From assembly GCF_947507565.1 (NCBI RefSeq), contig NC_089175.1, forward strand, positions 2,531,733 through 2,595,732: 64,000 nucleotides of DNA. Direction: 5' to 3'. The notes under the pieces are model-generated. The model was given only the letters and a program-made list of their open reading frames with translations. It did not search any database and had not been told where the DNA came from. A program made the translations under genes and the position numbers. Position 1 is the stretch's first letter. Each line of letters starts with the position of its first letter. Below, in pieces: positions 24,301 to 35,613 of the stretch. The DNA is from Oscarella lobularis (Eukaryota > Porifera > Homoscleromorpha > Homosclerophorida > Oscarellidae).

Positions 24301-24661
24301 TAGCTTGTGGAATAAACAAAATGCCGACGTCGTGTGTCGCGAATTGGGATACAGTCTCGGAGCCCAAAGAGCCTATAGTCAATCGGCTCGCTACTTCGCC
24401 GGACCCGGCGTCGTTTGGCTCGATCGCGTCCAGTGCACGGGAAGCGAGAGCTCTCTCAAAAAGTGCCCTCACGCCGGATACGGAGCGACGTCGTGCAGCT
24501 ACTATCAGTATGCGGCTGTCAACTGTAAAGTTGGCATTTTTGAGCAGTTCGGCAAGCCCGACGTCCAAGCCAAACCAGACATCCAAGCCAAACCTGACGT
24601 CCAAGCCAAACCCTACGTCCAAGCCAAGCCGGGCGTTCAAGCCAAGCCAAGCGACCCGTAG
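21336..24661 (+). pseudogene. vWA-tyrosinase-SRCR protein, copy A (frameshifted)
   Basis: Six-exon gene with the same structure as copies B and C: exons about 21336-22222, 22282-22435, 22488-22935, 22997-23783, 23839-24150 and 24219-24661. The product would have a signal peptide (MKLWSAILFLCIGD...), a Pro/Ser-rich linker with a PVS repeat, a vWA domain, a tyrosinase domain, a GRRRRQ basic site, three SRCR-type domains and a tail of five tandem AKPDVQ-like repeats. Two defects are visible. A 2-nt deletion near 21811, relative to B and C, shifts the frame inside the vWA domain (stop at 21821). In addition, the second CuA histidine (SSH in B and C) is Gln (SSQ, near 22431). The other exons are open. 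It may be a decaying copy, or the frameshift may be a sequence error. Confidence 0.7.
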
Positions 24662-26182
24662 AGATAATGCTGTAGTTTTAATTGTATTTTCCAATGTCTG
24701 TCTCAAAAAATAGATATCTTCTCTGACTCCAACATTTCTTTGACCCGTCACATCTATGATGAAGCTTTAGCGCGGCTTCGTCTCAGATCCTGTATACTCT
24801 TTCAAATTGATAAGAAGAACATTGGCATTGGTCGCTGACCTCTCTAAGATGCTACGAGAAGTACGCTAGCGATCCGGAGACCTCATGCTTCCAAGGTGAT
24901 TGTCTCAGGGAGCCAGGAGGCGTTTGATCCCCCTCAAGGGTGTACGAAGCACTCAGATCCCAAAGTATTCCGCCTTCAATTACGGATGAGAAGGTAGCCA
25001 AATTATCCACCTGTGCAAGTCAAAAATCTTCTCACAGGATGCATCAATACACTGTACGATGGATATCTCTGATGACATGTCCCGGGACTGTGCAGGAAGG
25101 GGCGCAGAAAGGCGTGTCTGCTGCTAGTAAGATCAGGGGATGCGGCAGAAGCGTCGATAATCCCGCCACTTCTGAGATGACACGTGCTGATGAATATCGG
25201 CGACACAACTTCCGCCTTTCGTATGGCTGGCGTACAGTAAGAATTAGACGTGGTGCTGCCGTCTAGCCGAAGATCCGGTTGTGGTGAGAGCCCGGGTGTG
25301 ACGCTTGCTTTTGCACAGGAAAAAGAATTGCAGAAAGGTTACTTTGACGATCTAGAAAGTAAAAGAAGACCTTAGCACAGCCACAGCTGAATTTTTAAAC
25401 TATTGATACTGACAGATTTTCGAAAGATTTGAAGCCGGAAGCACCCGCGCGTTCGGTGTCTAAAATCTTAAATATGACTAATTTATTAATTCAGATAGAA
25501 AAACGTCTTACTTGGACACAGTTTTCTCGTTGACAACGACGGCCCGGTGCGATGGAAAGCTCACGGTGTGCCTACAGAACGAGAGACGAAGAGTATTATC
25601 CAGAGTTCTAAGGATCTCGCAGCGTAGAGTCACGTACAGCGTTTACGTAAGACGCGAACGCACCAACCAACCATGTCATTTCTAATAATAGTTGCCGTCG
25701 GCGTGTTTTCCTTCAGAGAGCAGTTCTATTAATATCGTGCCGGTACCTGCTGGGCCACTAACTAAACCTTCATTGCTCGCGGGCCGCCAAGGTCTTTCTT
25801 TCAAAAACGTATCATACGCACTCTCGATTATTCGGATCCTACGTCATTGCTCGCAGGGGTGACATGGAGGATGCAATCTAACCGCTTCTGATCTGCGCCG
25901 CTTCCTCTCTCTCGAACGGGTAAAATGACAATGCGTCCATTGTTTCGAAAGCAGCACGAAACAACGGACTGAGCAAGACAGTTGGAACTAGACGTCGTCA
26001 TCCCACGTGCCCGCCAACATGTCACAAGAGTCGGCATTTCCGGATGGTTTTTCAGAACTTTGAACCCGAAAAAGGCACTTGATCCGTATCGTGGTGATCT
26101 TGTTCTCAAAATAGATGTTGGTTTCTCCGTATAAGAGACCCGACGCGACGAACGTCGTCAGTTCCACTCCCTTCGATCGACT
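24662..26182. repeat. Spacer 2 of the tandem array, with gene relics
   Basis: No complete gene. Recognisable pieces, in order, are as follows. At 24846-24912 there is a block similar to a PNPO exon 3/intron 3 segment (38892-38962). At 24930-25040 there is a block shared with spacer 1. At about 25076-25215 there is a block similar to the 5' end of SLC49A4 (33925-34050), including ccgggactgtgcagg, ctgctagtaa, gatgcggcag and aagcgtcga. Blocks shared with spacers 1 and 3 then run up to the promoter of copy B. No open frame crosses these relics convincingly, so I read them as non-functional duplicated DNA. Confidence 0.75.
26130..26138 (+). promoter_or_regulatory. TATA-like element, copy B
   Basis: The sequence tataagaga lies about 50 bp before the ATG of copy B, inside a segment conserved with copies A and C (tttctccgtataagag). 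Probable core promoter. Confidence 0.5.
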
Positions 26183-29100
26183 ATGAAACCGTGGACTGCA
26201 ATTCTGTTCCTCTGCATTGGCGACGCCGTACGCTCGGCTGTACTAAGTTCATCAAAGTTGGCTCCTGTTAGTCTCGTCGGCTCTTCCAGCCGAAGCGGCG
26301 GCGGATCAGGAATCTCCAGCACTGTCGCAGACAACGCCAAGAAGTTGAACGCCAACTTCTTCTCGCTTTTCGCCGCGCCCCAACAGCAGGGTCGTCTAGG
26401 AGCGCCAGGTTTCTTCTGGAAAAACGGCAGGAGTAACTCCGGCGTAACGGAAATCGATCTTCTCTTCGTTATGGACAATTCCGGCAGCATTCCAGCCGCC
26501 GATTTCGCAAAGCAAAAAACGTTCGTCAGTCTGATGATTGACCACGCGTTGACAGTCGGATGCCAGAACTCAATCAGGGTTGCCATCATCAGCTACGCCG
26601 CTAGCAGTCAGATTACAATTGAATTCGATTTTAACGATCATTCGACGGGATCAACTCCGCGAGCGAGTCTAAAGTCGGCAGTCAATTCGATTTCGTACGT
26701 CGGCGGATGGGCGACGAACACCAAGGTAGCGCTCGACACCGCGCACTCACTTCTCAATGACGCTAGCAGAGGAGCCCGTTCCGGAGCAAATAAAGTCGTC
26801 TTCGTTTTGACTGACGGACGGTCGAATCAAGGCGGAAATCCGCAGGCGGCAGCGAACGTGTTGAAAACGACCGACGGCGCGATTGTGTTTGCAATGGGAG
26901 TCGCGAATTTTCAAGCGCCGTCCAGCCAGCAAGAGCTGATAGACATTGCCACGAGCACGAACCACGTTTTCGTCGTCGACGACTTCGACGACATGGACGA
27001 CATCGTCGCTCAATTCGGAGCGAGTAAGAAATAAAGTGAAGGCATTTTTGATGAGGTCATGGGGGTGTCTTGTTCTCAGGAGCCAGATGCAATTTGATTG
27101 AAATGGCCGAGAACCGACCAGAAGATTGGGACTCCATCATCGAAGGATTCAAAACGTTGAAACAGGACGGTGTCATAAACAATTTGGCCGCCCTCCACGA
27201 TCAAACCTTTAGCGTCTTCGGCTCTTCGCACAGGTACGACGAGTTCAGTCAGACTTGAATCGCAACGGTTTCAACTAAATTTTCCTTTGCAGTGGAGCCG
27301 GCTTTCTTCCGTGGCATCGCGCTTTTCTCTCCATGATCGAACGTGCCCTGCAAATCGCTCGCAACGACGACGCCCTTCGTCTTCCATACTGGAACTGGGC
27401 CGGTCAGGACGCCGTCACGTCGGACATTTGGCCGCACTTCGGCGGCGCACAGAACGGCGATTCGTCCGACGGCTTCTGCGTTAACACGGGTCACTTCAAA
27501 AAATCCGACTGGCATCCGGATCCTTCCGAATGCATCACGCGAAACATGATCACGCCGAACCCCGGCTCAGGCCAAGCTTCGCAGACGGCTCTAGACGCCG
27601 ACCAAAATCTCACGCCGTACGAAACGTTTCGGCAGCAGACAGAAGGCGGTGGCAATCGTCACAACAACTTGCACATTCAATTCGGATTTCCGGCAGACAT
27701 GGTCTCAGGAGAATCGCCGCTTGATCCCATATTCTATTTCGTAAGATTTTTTCTTGTCAATCTTCCCTCTCCGTAATGATATTCTCTTTTATAGCATCAC
27801 TGCTTCATTGATCGTCTTTGGTACGACTGGCAGGAGCAGCACGGAGATGGTCCGAGCAACTATCCAGCGTTCGGTGAAGTATACAATCTCAATACGCCGA
27901 TGAATCAGCTCGCCGCTACGTATCCCGGAACAACGACTCCTCTTCTGGCGAACGCCAATTGGAATCGTCCAGTAAATCTTCTTAAGGTCGTCGATCTCGG
28001 ATACACCTACGAGGACTCGAGTGGAACGATATTTCAAGGAAGACGCCGACGCCAACTCAATCTTAACGTGAACGTGACGAAAGCCGCGTTTGACGTTTCG
28101 CCAAGGATCGACGCCAGTGGAACGTCCGTCGCGTCGCTCAAATCGGCCGTTCTGAATCGCCGCAAATTGACGTCGGCCCAAGTGCAGCAATTGAAAAAGG
28201 ACGGTCAGTGCAGATTTCAGAACGATCGTCTAACTCCGTCCCAAGTCAGCGAGTGCGTTCGTCGCGGAACGACGCAAGGAGTTCGTCTCGACGGTCCAAA
28301 TAAATTTGAAGGTCGAGTCGAAGTTCTCATAAACGGTCGCTGGTATTCTGTCTGCGACGGCGGATGGGACAACAACGACGCGTCCGTCGTCTGTCGTCAG
28401 CTCGGTCATTCCGAAGGAGTAGCCGTTGACTCTCCGAGATGGTTCTACAAAAGAACCAGTTATTTCGTAACGAACGTTCAGTGTCGAGGATACGAAAGAC
28501 TCGTACAAGATTGTCCTTATACTACGCCAACGTACAGCAACGGCTATTGCCCCGGGTACGGATATGCCCAAGTTCGGTGCAAATCAGGTAAATCAATATT
28601 CAATAATATTTTTTGTCGCTCATATATCACTTGTAGGTGTACGACTGTCGACGAGTGGCGCATCGTTTGGCTATCTTCAGGTATACGACAGCTACCGAAA
28701 ACGTTGGGGAGCCGTTTGCGGTGCCCAGTTATGGGGAAATCGTCAGCGCTCGGCTGCGTGCGAAACGGCTGGCTACGGTCCTTCGTACCCAGGCCGTCTT
28801 CTCAGAGAATCCCGCGTGCGACGACCAGCATCGCAAGCGACAAATTATCGATGTCTTTTCAGCGCCCGAAGAGATACCGATTGTTCGGCGGGAGTTCAAT
28901 GGGGACGCCCGGCCTGCTTCAATCCATCGGATAGACTCTACTTGTCTTGTCAAAAACGTATGATATTAGAAAGGAAAACGTTTTGATTCAAGATACGATG
29001 TCCTCTCTTCTCCCTTAGCGGTTCGTCTCGTCGGAGGACTCAGACGCAATGAAGGACGAGTCGAGGTCTTCCATCGCGGTGTATGGGGATCGGTCTGCGG

Positions 29101-29410
29101 TAGCTTGTGGGATAAACGAGATGCCGACGTCGTGTGTCGCCAATTGGGATACAGTTTCGGAGCTGAAAGAGTCTATAGTCAATCGGCTCGCTACTACGTC
29201 GGAGCCGGCGTCGTCTGGCTCGATCGCGTCCAGTGCACGGGAAGCGAGAGCTCTCTCAAAAATTGCCGTCACGCCGGATACGGAGCGACGTCGTGCAGCT
29301 ACTATCAGTACGCAGCTGTCAAGTGTAAAACAGCTCCGACGAAAAACGTTGTGTCGCCGTTCTTGTGGCAAGCCCCTCTCCGCAAGACCAACGTGTCCAG
29401 CGTCCAGTAG
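26183..29410 (+). CDS. Secreted vWA-tyrosinase-SRCR protein, copy B
   Basis: Intact six-exon gene: about 26183-27023, 27080-27233, 27293-27740, 27795-28587, 28637-28957 and 29019-29410. It has a signal peptide (MKPWTAILFLCIGD...) and a short Gly/Ser linker. The vWA domain spans residues 91-281 with complete MIDAS: DNSGS at 98-102, a Thr in GGWATNTK and LTDG. The tyrosinase domain has CuA ligands ALH, SSH and PWHRAF and CuB ligands HNNLH and FHHCFIDRLWYDWQ. The SSH-to-PWH spacing is nine residues, as in type-3 copper proteins, with the ligands joined across an intron. A GRRRRQ basic site follows, then SRCR1, a divergent SRCR2 and SRCR3 (RVEVFHRGVWGSVC). Predicted: secreted phenol oxidase with adhesion and ligand-binding modules. 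Roles in matrix cross-linking or immunity are speculative. Confidence 0.9.
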
Positions 29411-30443
29411 ATGATGACTGGCAATATAAAAGAATGAATGGACAAATTCACATCTGGTCTTTTTTTTCGTTGTCTGTCTGAGAAATATGTAATCTTCTCC
29501 TCTAACATTTCTTCTTCACAGTGATGACAATGTTACGGTGTTGCTTCTTATCAATTTCGTTATTGGCCTCTCTAGTAAGATGCTAAGACAAATACGCTAG
29601 TTATCCTGGAGTTCTTGTAAGGCGCCTCCAAGATGATTGTCCGAAGCCCTTCTTACCTCGTTGTGCGTAGGGGTGATATGGAGGATACACCGCTTCTGAT
29701 CTGCGCCGCATCTTCCTGCTAAGATTCAGTTCCACACCGCAAACCAATGCGAACAGGTAAAATGACAATGCGTCTACTGTTTCGTTGACAACGACGGCCT
29801 AGTGCGATAGAAAGAGCACGACGTGCCTACAGAACGACAGAGACGAAGAGCCTTATCCAGTGTACAAAGGATCTCGCAGCGTAGAGTCACACGTACAGCG
29901 TTTACACGAACGCACCAACTGACCATTTCACTTCCACTAGTCGCTGTCGGCATGTTTCCGCTGATCTCTTCCGAGCAGTGCCGGTACCTACTGCGCATTA
30001 CTCACGAGCCGCCACGGTCTTTCTTTTAAACACGAATCATCTCTCTCATATACGCACTCTCCCCCATTCGGTTCTCGCCTCATTGCGCGCGTAGGAGGGT
30101 GATGTCATGAGAAAATGTGTCCGGGTAAAATGGAGGATGCAATCTAACGGCTTCGGGTCCGCTTCCTCCCGCAAAGATTCCGGTTCCCCACCACAAACCG
30201 TTACGAGCGGGTAACATGGACAATGCGTTCATTGTTCAAACGCAGCAAGACGGTCGGACGGTTCCAACGTCATCCCACGTGTCCGCCAACATTTCTTGAC
30301 AACTTTAGAACTTGTTCCGTAATCGTCATGATCTAAATTCGATATTCTCAAAATAGATGTTGATTTCTCCGTATAAGAGATCTGACGCCAACGAACGTCG
30401 CCAGTTCATTTCGCAGCAGTCTTCGCATCACTCGACTTCAGCT
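29411..30443. repeat. Spacer 3 of the tandem array, upstream of copy C
   Basis: No gene seen. It contains a PNPO-intron-like block at 29576-29642 and a block at 29660-29700 with gtaggggtgatatggaggat. At 29785-29895 lies a block shared with spacers 1 and 2 (acagaacgacag, aaggatctcgcagcgtagag). At 30085-30130 a second copy of the tggaggatgcaatctaa block occurs, and the conserved promoter follows. The SLC49A4 5' relic present in spacer 2 is missing here. Confidence 0.7.
30371..30380 (+). promoter_or_regulatory. TATA-like element, copy C
   Basis: The sequence gtataagaga lies about 70 bp before the ATG chosen for copy C, conserved with copies A and B. An in-frame ATG at 30357 lies before this element and is therefore probably not used. 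Confidence 0.5.
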
Positions 30444-33400
30444 ATGAAACCGTGGACGGCAATTCTGTTCCTCTGCACTAGCAACGCCGTACGCTCAGCT
30501 ACACAATTTAAATTTGCTCCTGGTCCTGTTGGTCTCATTGGCCCTCCCGGCCCTCCCGGCCCAATCGGCTCCGTCGGTCCTGTCGGCCCAAAAGGCGGCG
30601 GCGGCGGCGGATCAAGAATCTCCAGCACTGTTACAGACAACGCTAAAAAGTTGAACGCCAACTTTTTCTCGCTTTTCGCCGCGCCCCAACAGAAAGGATT
30701 GCCGGGACCGCCGGGTCCTCCAGGACAGAGGGGTCCTCTAGATTTCCTCTGGAAAAACGGCAGGAGTAACTCCGGCGTAACGGACATCGATCTTCTCTTT
30801 GTTATGGACAATTCCGGCAGCATTCCAGCCGCCGATTTCGCCAAGCAGAAAACGTTCGTCAGTCTGATGATTGACCACGCGTTGACGGTCGGATGTCAGA
30901 ACTCAATCAGGGTTGCCATCATCAGCTACGCCGCTAGCAGTCAAATTACAATCGAATTCGATTTTAACGATTATTCGACGGGATTGACTCCGCGAGCGAG
31001 TCTAAAATCTGCAGTCAATTCGATTTCGTACGTCGGCGGATGGGCGACGAATACCAAGGTAGCGCTCGACACCGCGCACTCGCTTCTCAACGACGCCGGC
31101 CGAGGAGCCCGTTCCGGAGCAAATAAAGTCGTTTTCGTTTTGACCGATGGACAGTCGAATCAGGGAGGAAATCCGCAGGGAGCAGCGAATGTGCTGAAAA
31201 CGACCGACAATGCGGTCGTGTTTGCAATGGGAGTAGCGAATTTTCAAGGAGCGTCCAGCCAGCAAGAGCTGATAAACATTGCTACGAGCACGAGCCACAG
31301 TTTCGTCGTCAACGACTTCAACGACATGGACGACATCGTCGCTCAATTCGGAGCGAGTAAGAATTATAGGAACGGCACTTCTTCTGAGTAGAAAGTCTTG
31401 TTCTCAGGAGCCAGATGTAATTTGATTGAAATGGCCCAGAACCGACCAGAAGATTGGAACTCCATCATCGAAGGATTCAAAACTTTGAAACAGAACGGCG
31501 TAATAAACAATTTGGCCGCTCTCCACGATCAAACCTTCGGCGTCTCCGGTTCTTCGCACAGGTAAAAGTGTACACTTGAATCGTGGTGGTCCAAAAAAAT
31601 ATTCATTTGTAGTGGAGCCGGTTTTTTTCCGTGGCATCGCGCTTTTCTCTCCATAATTGAACGTGCCCTGCAAATCGCTCGTAATGACGACGCTCTTCGT
31701 CTTCCATACTGGAACTGGGCCGGTCAGGACGCCGTCACGTCGGACATTTGGCCGCACTTCGGCGGCGCACAGAACGGCGATTCGTCCGACGGTTTCTGCG
31801 TCAACACGGGTCACTTCAAAAAATCCGACTGGCACCCGGATCCGTCCGAATGCATCACGCGAAACATGATCACGCCGAGCCCCGGCTTAGGCCAAGCCTC
31901 GCAGACGGATCTAGACGCAGATCAAAATCTCACGCCGTACGGACTGTTTCGGCAGCAGACAGAAGGCGGCGGCAATCGTCACAACAATTTGCACGTTCAA
32001 TTCGGATTTCAGGCAGACATGTTCACAGGAGAATCGCCGCTTGATCCCATATTCTATTTCGTAAGATTTTTTCTTGTCAATCTTCCCTCTCCGTAATGAT
32101 ATTCTCTTTTATAGCATCACTGCTTCATTGATCGTCTTTGGTACGACTGGCAGGAGCAGCACGGAGATGGTCCGAGCAACTATCCGGCGTCCGGCGAAGT
32201 ATACAATCTCAATACGCCGATGAATCAGCTCGCCGCTACGTATCCCGGAACGACGACTCCTCTTCTGACGAACGCCACTTGGAATCGTCCAGTCAATCTT
32301 CTTAAGGTCGCCGATCTCGGATACACCTACGAGGACTCGAGTGGAACGATATTTCAAGGAAGACGCCGACGCCAACTCCTTCCTAAAGTGACGAAAGTCG
32401 ACGTTTCGTCGAGAAAGACGATCGACGTCAGTGGAACGTCCGTCGCGTCGCTCAAATCGGCCGTTCTGAATCGCCGCCAATTGACGACGGCCCAAGTGCA
32501 GCAATTGAAAAAGGACGTTCAGTGCAGATTCCAAAACGATCGTCTAACTCCGTCCCAAGTCAGCGAGTGCGTTCGTCGCGGAACGACGCAAGGAATTCGT
32601 CTCCAAGGCCCAAATGACTTTGAAGGTCGAGTCGAAGTTCTCATAAACGGCCGTTGGTACTCTGTCTGCAACGGCGGATGGGACAACAACGACGCGTCTG
32701 TCGTCTGTCGTCAGCTCGGCCATTCCGAAGGAGTGGCCGTCGACTCTCCGAGATGGTCCTACAAACGAACGAGTTATTTCCTAACAAACGTTCAGTGTCG
32801 AGGATACGAAACACTCGTACAAGATTGTCCTTATACCACGCCAACGTACAGCAACGGTTATTGTCCCAGTTACGCATATGCCCAAGTTCAGTGCAAATCA
32901 GGTTAATTGATAATCAATGATATTTCTCTTTGCTTATATCACTTGCAGGTGTTCGGCTGTCGACGAATGGCGCCTCGTTTGGCTATCTCCAGGTATACGA
33001 CAGCCACGGAAAACGTTGGGGAGCCGTTTGCGGTGCCCAGTTATGGGGAAATCGTCAGCGCTCGGCCGCGTGCGAAACGGCTGGCTACGGTCCTTCTTAT
33101 CCAATCAGCCTTCGCAAAAAATCCCTCGTGCGACGACCAGCGTCGCAAGCGACAAATTACCGATGTCTTTTCAGCGCCCGAAGACATACCGATTGTTTAG
33201 CGGGAGTTGAGTGGGAAAGCACCGCCTGCTCCAATCCATCGGATGGGCTCTACTTGTCTTGTCAAAAACGTAAGATATAAGAGAGGAAAAACGTTTTGAT
33301 CCAAAATACCAAGTCCTCTCTCTTCTCCCTTAGCGGTTCGCCTTGTCGGAGGATACAGACGCAACGAAGGACGAGTCGAAGTCTTCCATCGCGGCGTATG

Positions 33401-33740
33401 GGGATCGGTGTGCGGCAGCTTGTGGAATAAACCCGATGCCGATGTCGTGTGTCGTCAATTGGGATACAGTCTCGGAGCCGAAAGAGCCTATAGTCAATCG
33501 GCTCGCTACTACGTCGGAGCCGGCGTCGTCTGGCTCGATAGCGTCCAATGCACGGGAAGCGAGAGCTCTCTCAAAAATTGCCGTCACGCTGGATACGGAG
33601 CGACGTCGTGCAGCTACTATCAGTACGCGGCTGTCAAGTGTAGAACAGCTCCGACGAAACACATTGATGTTGTGTCGCCGTACCTGTCGCAAGGCACGCC
33701 CGGCAAGACCGGCGTGCCCGGCGTGTCCGGCGTCCAGTAG
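30444..33740 (+). CDS. Secreted vWA-tyrosinase-SRCR protein, copy C, collagen-like linker
   Basis: Intact six-exon gene: about 30444-31356, 31408-31561, 31613-32060, 32115-32901, 32949-33269 and 33334-33740. Domain order is the same as copy B, but the linker before vWA has two collagen-like Gly-X-Y tracts (GPPGPPGPIG and GLPGPPGPPGQRG), and the C-terminal tail is again Gly-X-Y-like (GTPGKTGVPGVSG). The MIDAS residues DNSGS and LTDG are kept. Copper ligands are ALH, SSH, PWHRAF, HNNLH and FHHCFIDRLW, all present. The basic site GRRRRQ lies between tyrosinase and SRCR1. SRCR1 and SRCR3 carry the usual Cys pattern (SVCNGGWDNNDASVVCRQLG; VWGSVCGSLW), and SRCR2 is divergent. The ATG was chosen to match copies A and B. 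Confidence 0.9.
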
Positions 33741-33978
33741 AGACAATGCTGTATGACTGGCAATTTGAAATGAATGAACAAATTCACTTCTGGTCTTATT
33801 TTTTTTCATTGCTGTCTGAGAAATATATTATCTTCTCCCCTGACATTTCTTATAGGATGCCCCGGCTGTCACAGTGATGACAATGCGTCTCAGGGAGCCA
33901 AAAGACTTTGGAGTGTCTCGTTCCGGGACTGTGCAGGAAGGCGTGTCTAACACTATCTACTGCTAGTAAATCCTGGAG

Positions 33979-35511
33979 ATGCGGCAGGGGCGCGAAGAAG
34001 CGTCGAAAGGTCCACCTCTCGTGAGATGGTACGTGCTCTTCTTGTTTTCCGTCTTCGCCTACGCCCAATGCGCCAATTGGATGACGTTCTCCTGCGTTCC
34101 GAAGTACAGCAAACAAGTCTACAACATGACGGCATCCGACGTACGTACGGAGACTTTTTACGAGAGTCGTAGCTCCAGCAGCGCGGCGCTCGTTCCCATT
34201 CCACCCGAATATCTAAGCTCCTCCCGCCCCTCTTAGGTCGATCTCCTCCTCAATTGGGGCCCCATCATCTTCATTCCCTTCGTCGTCTTCACCTCGTGGC
34301 TTCTCACCACTCACAACGGCGTCAAACGCACGATAATGCTCGGTTTCTTCGTTACGTTCGCCGGCGGCCTCCTACGCCTTGTTCCCACGTGGACGGGCTC
34401 GATCGCCTTCGCGGAATCGCGCTGGGCGCGCGTTCTTCTCCACGCCGCTCAGATTCTCAACGCTGCGGGCGGACCGGTGAGCATGGGCGCGGCGAGTCGA
34501 GTGTCGGCGCACTGGTTTCCTGTGGAACAGCGCACGCGCGCCACCGCTATGCCGTTCATATTTAGCGGGATAGGACAGGGCGTGACGTCGCTCGTGGGAC
34601 CCTATATCGTCACTGGCAGAGCGAACTTTTCTAATTTGCTCTATCTTACCGGGGCCGTGTCGACGTTTCCCTTTATATGCGCTCTCGTCTATTTCCCCGC
34701 TTCTCCGGCTGATAGTCGTCCGTGGTGGAAGCGGAAAACGACAATTCGAGGAAATTTCAAATCCATAAACGTCGTCGACGACGACGACGTTTCTATCGAA
34801 GGCGAGAAAACGAAGAAAAAAGTCGGTTTCGTGTCGGGAATAGCGAAGGTTCTTTGCAACTATTCCGCTCTCTCGTGCTTCGTGGCAGGCGGTCTCATGG
34901 GCGGAACGACCGACGCCTATCTATCGACTTTACCCACGACGTGGAACGACGAAAAATTGAGTGAAACGAAAGGAGATTGGATCAATTCGATGTCCGTGTT
35001 TGCGTCGGTGATCGGCGGCCTCTTGGTGAGCTATTTAGTCGACAAATTCTTCGCTCGTAGATTGAAGGACGTCATGATTGCGTTGACCGTCTTGTCGATC
35101 GTTTTCTTCTTCGCTCTCGTCTACGCTCCCTATCTCGACGTCAAACTTTTTACGACATCGCAATTCTGGTTCTTGGAGTTCTGTTCCTTCGTTTTTGGCT
35201 TCGTGCAGGTAGGAAATTGAAGCAAGTCACTAACGATGCTTCTACGCTCTTTCCCTCCACAGGGTGCCAGAGATCCTATTATCGAGGAGCTGACAGCCGA
35301 GCTGACCTATCCAGCAGACGAAGGCACGTCGGCTGGCGTATATACGTTCATATATAACGCTGGGGCACTGGGTCTAATATTTGCTGCTTCGTCGTTGCCG
35401 GTCGTTTGGCTTGGCATATGCACTATTGCTAGTCTTGCACTAGCGCTACTATTATTGGTTCTTGTAAAGGAGCAATATCGTAGGCGAGATTCCTCTGTTT
35501 GTAGGGAATGA
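33979..35511 (+). CDS. SLC49A4: Major facilitator, SLC49A4 (DIRC2)-like
   Basis: Twelve-TM MFS transporter of the SLC49/FLVCR family. Three exons are supported: 33979-34140, 34237-35208 and 35263-35511. The family start RWYVLFLFSVFAYAQCANW is followed by VDLLLNWGPIIFIPF, an ARVLLHAAQILNAAGGPVSMG helix, SAHWFPVEQRTRATAMPF and an acidic central loop (NVVDDDDVSIEGE). The second half contains FVAGGLMGGTTDAYLSTLP and ends ELTYPADEGTSAGVYTF. SLC49A4 is a lysosomal vitamin B6 transporter in mammals (family knowledge), and a PNPO homologue lies 3 kb away, which may be coincidence. Sequence around the start codon is partly duplicated in spacer 2 of the tyrosinase array. It is convergent with DDX52, whose stop is 102 bp away. 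Confidence 0.88.
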
Positions 35512-35613
35512 CGAATTTGATTGTATTATTTTAATTAACACGGGTTTCTTACGATACTCGCCTTTGTTCACGAAGACTTCGTTTTCTGCCTCTTGGAGGC
35601 TTCTATCATCTCC

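Noticed and set aside
30357-30443. Upstream in-frame ATG of copy C giving a longer N-terminus
   Set aside because: It precedes the conserved TATA-like element, is not conserved in copies A and B, and would bury the signal peptide.
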